Source: an uncultured Desulfobulbaceae bacterium (GTDB lineage: Bacteria; Desulfobacterota; Desulfobulbia; Desulfobulbales; Desulfobulbaceae). From it: a stretch of DNA of 6,922 nt. Under the pieces are notes generated by a model. That model was given only the letters and a program-made list of their open reading frames with translations, ran no database searches and was not told the DNA's origin. Positions 4,672 to 6,922 of the stretch are shown here, in pieces. The stretch's first letter is position 1, and every line of letters begins with the position of its first letter. Made by a program: the position numbers and the translations under genes. The DNA lies in the NCBI GenBank assembly GCA_947260045.1, contig CAMYOP010000148.1, positions 1 through 6,922 on the forward strand. Direction: 5' to 3'.

Positions 4672-6922
4672 ATGAACGACTTAAAACAACTCCAAACAAT
4701 TGAGCAGCGTATTAATTATCTTGCTCATGTCAAAGATTCTGAAACGTGGGGAAATCTCACCAGTTTCCGCGTTGATTGCGAAAAACTAAAAAATTCTATA
4801 TTTGAACTTGATGATCAAATTTTTACAGATCAACTCAATAAGCTTGAAAGTAGCGTCCGTTTTTTGGAAGAACGATGTGAAGAGGACTTAACACCAATGG
4901 AGCGCGTACGGATTGTCCGCAATCCAATGCGTTTTTCCTTAAAAGATATTCTAGAAAATGTCTACGAAGAGTACACAGAACTCGGAGGCGCTGGAGAAAC
5001 AAATATTGACCCTGCCATGGTGGTTGCCAAGGCAAATATTGTCAGAAGAATTAAGAAGAAACCTTACACCTCCTCTGTCATGGTCATTGGCCAGGAAACA
5101 GGTTCTGGAGAAGAATTCCGTAATGGTGGCTCATGTAAGCCCTGGGGTAACGAAAAGGCATTACGCTACATGAAAGTTGCTGAAACTGAAGGTATTCCAA
5201 TTCATTTTTACATATTTACTCCTGGTTCCTACCCTGTTGAAGAATACCCTGGTGCTGCCCAGCAGATTGCACGTAATCTGTACGCCATGACGAAGCTTAG
5301 AGTGCCAATGATTTCAGTCATTTCTGAAGGCGGCTCAGGTGGTGCAGAGGCAATTGGTTTAAGTGATTTCCGTATCATGTTTTCCCATGGATATTACTCG
5401 GTTATTTCTCCTGAAGGCGCCGCAGCCATTGAGGGAAGAGTTGGTGAAGGAAAAAGAGTACCGCAGGAACTCATAGAAAAATGTGCCCGCCAACTTAACA
5501 TTACAGCCACCGATAACCTCAAGCTTGGAACCATTGACAGGGTTATAAAAGAGCCCGCCCTTGGTGCCAAAAGCGATGATTTTTCTTTTTTCACCCGAAT
5601 TCGTTCTGAAATCATCAGGGCTACCGATGAAGTTGTTCTCAAGACCAAATCAGTACGTGGTTTTCGCGCCTATGAAGTCAAAAAGAAAAAAGCTGAAAAC
5701 CCTGAAGAAGAGCCACAGATTGATATTCCCTGGGATTTAAATGATCGGGAAATTACCAGACTGCTCAATCAACGGTCAAAGAAATACCGAGAAATGGCCA
5801 AGCACAGTTATGGCGGCCAAAAAATAGCTGCAGGTAACATGGTCAAGTCTGTGAAGCAGGCATCGGAACGACTGTATTATACATTTCGCTACGATGTCCT
5901 GAAAAACCATCACAAACAGGTCCAAAAAGCTTTAAAAGAGGTTTCCGGCGAAGGCTCTGTTGTTATCAAGCGGGTTACCTCACCATTTACAGCAGCATAT
6001 GGTTTCATAAAGCGAAAAGATAATAAAAAAAGCACCACCAGACCTGCCCTTACTATTTCCAGCAATAATATAGACCCACTTGCAGTAACTGACACTTATA
6101 CTTCTCCACTGGCAAATGAAGACAAAACCATTACCTGCCCCAATGCTGAAAAACAAGGCTGCCAGGATCTATGGATTCCCGATTTATTTGGCGAATTCTG
6201 CGGAGTGTGTGAAAACTGCGGGCATCACTTTCCTTTAGAATATCAATGGTATCTTAAAAACGTTTTTGATAAGCACTCTATCAGGGTCTTTAACTCTGAC
6301 ATTTATTCCAGAAATCCTCTCAATTATGAGAATTTCAACGATAAACTTCAGGTGGCCAGAAGCAAAACAGGACTCGGCAGTTCAAACCTGACCTTTCTCG
6401 CTCGAGTGATGGATATAAACATTGTCGGAACCATGTTATTTTCAGATTTCAGAAGTGGCACGGTAGGCTCTGCAGAAGGTGAAAAATTTGTTCAGGCCTG
6501 TGAGCTGGCGAAAAGAAAAAAACGTCCTTTACTCGCCTATGTTCATACCACAGGCGGCATCAGAATCCAGGAAGGAACTCTTGGAGTAGTGCAGATGCCT
6601 AAATGTACCATGGCTGTACGTGAATATATCGATTCAGGCGGGTTATACATAGTCGTATATGATAACAACTCCTATGCTGGTCCCGTTGCAAGTTTCCTTG
6701 GCTGCTCTCCATACCAGTTTGCAATCCGTTCGTGCCGTATCGGCTTTGCAGGGGCACGTGTTATTCGAGAAACAACAGGAAATGATATTTCACCAGACTA
6801 TCACAAAGCAAGCAATGCCCTCAAACGTGGTCATATTCAGGGAATTTGGGATAGACGCGATTTTCGTCGGAACCTTTACAAAGCCCTGGAAACCATGGGA
6901 AGCTCTCACCTTTACTATAGGT
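4672..6922 (+). CDS. Fused acetyl-CoA carboxylase carboxyltransferase, alpha then beta (3' end missing)
   Basis: Predicted to move the carboxyl group from carboxybiotin to acetyl-CoA, giving malonyl-CoA. 750 codons are open to the window edge. Residues 1-336 resemble AccA: a helical N-terminus, TPGSYP (183-188), the oxyanion-loop motif EGGSGGAEAIG (219-229) and YSVISPEG (242-249). Residues 488-750 resemble AccD: a cysteine cluster C489, C497, C510, C513, C516 ending CENCGHHF, then GTVGSAEG (596-603), TTGGIRIQE (626-634), YAGPVASF (668-675) and GFAGARVI (691-698). Between them, about 337-487 is a charged, partly helical linker with no domain I recognise and no biotinylation motif. In eukaryotic ACC and PccB-type enzymes the order is beta-like then alpha-like; here it is the reverse. 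TPGSYP replaces DTPGAYP of AccA and the following loop is two residues shorter. The ATG is 11 bases after the biotin carboxylase stop with a weak AGAG before it. By comparison with AccD the C-terminus should lie shortly beyond the window. Acetyl-CoA as substrate is inferred. Confidence 0.9.
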   Translation, partial: MNDLKQLQTIEQRINYLAHVKDSETWGNLTSFRVDCEKLKNSIFELDDQIFTDQLNKLESSVRFLEERCEEDLTPMERVRIVRNPMRFSLKDILENVYEEYTELGGAGETNIDPAMVVAKANIVRRIKKKPYTSSVMVIGQETGSGEEFRNGGSCKPWGNEKALRYMKVAETEGIPIHFYIFTPGSYPVEEYPGAAQQIARNLYAMTKLRVPMISVISEGGSGGAEAIGLSDFRIMFSHGYYSVISPEGAAAIEGRVGEGKRVPQELIEKCARQLNITATDNLKLGTIDRVIKEPALGAKSDDFSFFTRIRSEIIRATDEVVLKTKSVRGFRAYEVKKKKAENPEEEPQIDIPWDLNDREITRLLNQRSKKYREMAKHSYGGQKIAAGNMVKSVKQASERLYYTFRYDVLKNHHKQVQKALKEVSGEGSVVIKRVTSPFTAAYGFIKRKDNKKSTTRPALTISSNNIDPLAVTDTYTSPLANEDKTITCPNAEKQGCQDLWIPDLFGEFCGVCENCGHHFPLEYQWYLKNVFDKHSIRVFNSDIYSRNPLNYENFNDKLQVARSKTGLGSSNLTFLARVMDINIVGTMLFSDFRSGTVGSAEGEKFVQACELAKRKKRPLLAYVHTTGGIRIQEGTLGVVQMPKCTMAVREYIDSGGLYIVVYDNNSYAGPVASFLGCSPYQFAIRSCRIGFAGARVIRETTGNDISPDYHKASNALKRGHIQGIWDRRDFRRNLYKALETMGSSHLYYR

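Noticed and set aside
5836..5850. NMVKS in the CT linker as a possible biotin attachment site
   Set aside because: Biotinyl sites are normally (A/V)MKM in a beta-rich domain with flanking glycines and prolines. Here the lysine context and helical surroundings do not fit.

Overview
The window looks like a piece of a Gram-negative bacterial chromosome with moderate to low GC. An Lnt-type apolipoprotein N-acyltransferase implies an outer membrane and a lipoprotein maturation pathway. A free-standing biotin carboxylase followed by one polypeptide joining an AccA-like and an AccD-like half recalls what I remember from sulfate-reducing Desulfobacterota (Desulfobulbales type). That placement is inference from gene architecture and recall, not from a search.

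Layout. On the minus strand, running right to left, are corC (1915-2826), lnt (296-1918, overlapping corC by ATGA) and, after a 183-base gap with its own candidate promoter, the first 37 codons of a PilZ-domain gene that leaves the window at base 1. On the plus strand are a biotin carboxylase gene with a TTG start (3257-4660) and, 11 bases later, a carboxyltransferase gene (4672 to beyond 6922; 750 codons visible, no stop reached). The 430-base gap 2827-3256 lies between the two divergent units. It holds a good sigma70-type promoter reading right (TTGACC-N17-TATAAA), a back-to-back TTGACT box reading left, and an approximately 310-nt leader with several perfect inverted repeats ahead of the biotin carboxylase.

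How the genes fit together. The right-hand unit encodes two of the three activities of an acetyl-CoA carboxylase (ATP-dependent carboxylation of biotin, and carboxyl transfer to the acyl-CoA), the first committed step of fatty acid synthesis. The third component, the biotin carboxyl carrier protein, is not visible. The left-hand unit is an envelope unit: a cytosolic CBS-pair CorC protein coupled to the membrane enzyme that adds the third acyl chain to lipoproteins, the same corC-lnt order known from E. coli. The PilZ fragment carries both parts of the c-di-GMP binding signature.

The most unusual content is the carboxylase pair: an alpha-before-beta carboxyltransferase fusion with a long unexplained linker and an odd zinc ribbon, served by a divergent biotin carboxylase. 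I saw no RNA genes, insertion sequences, CRISPR arrays or phage genes.
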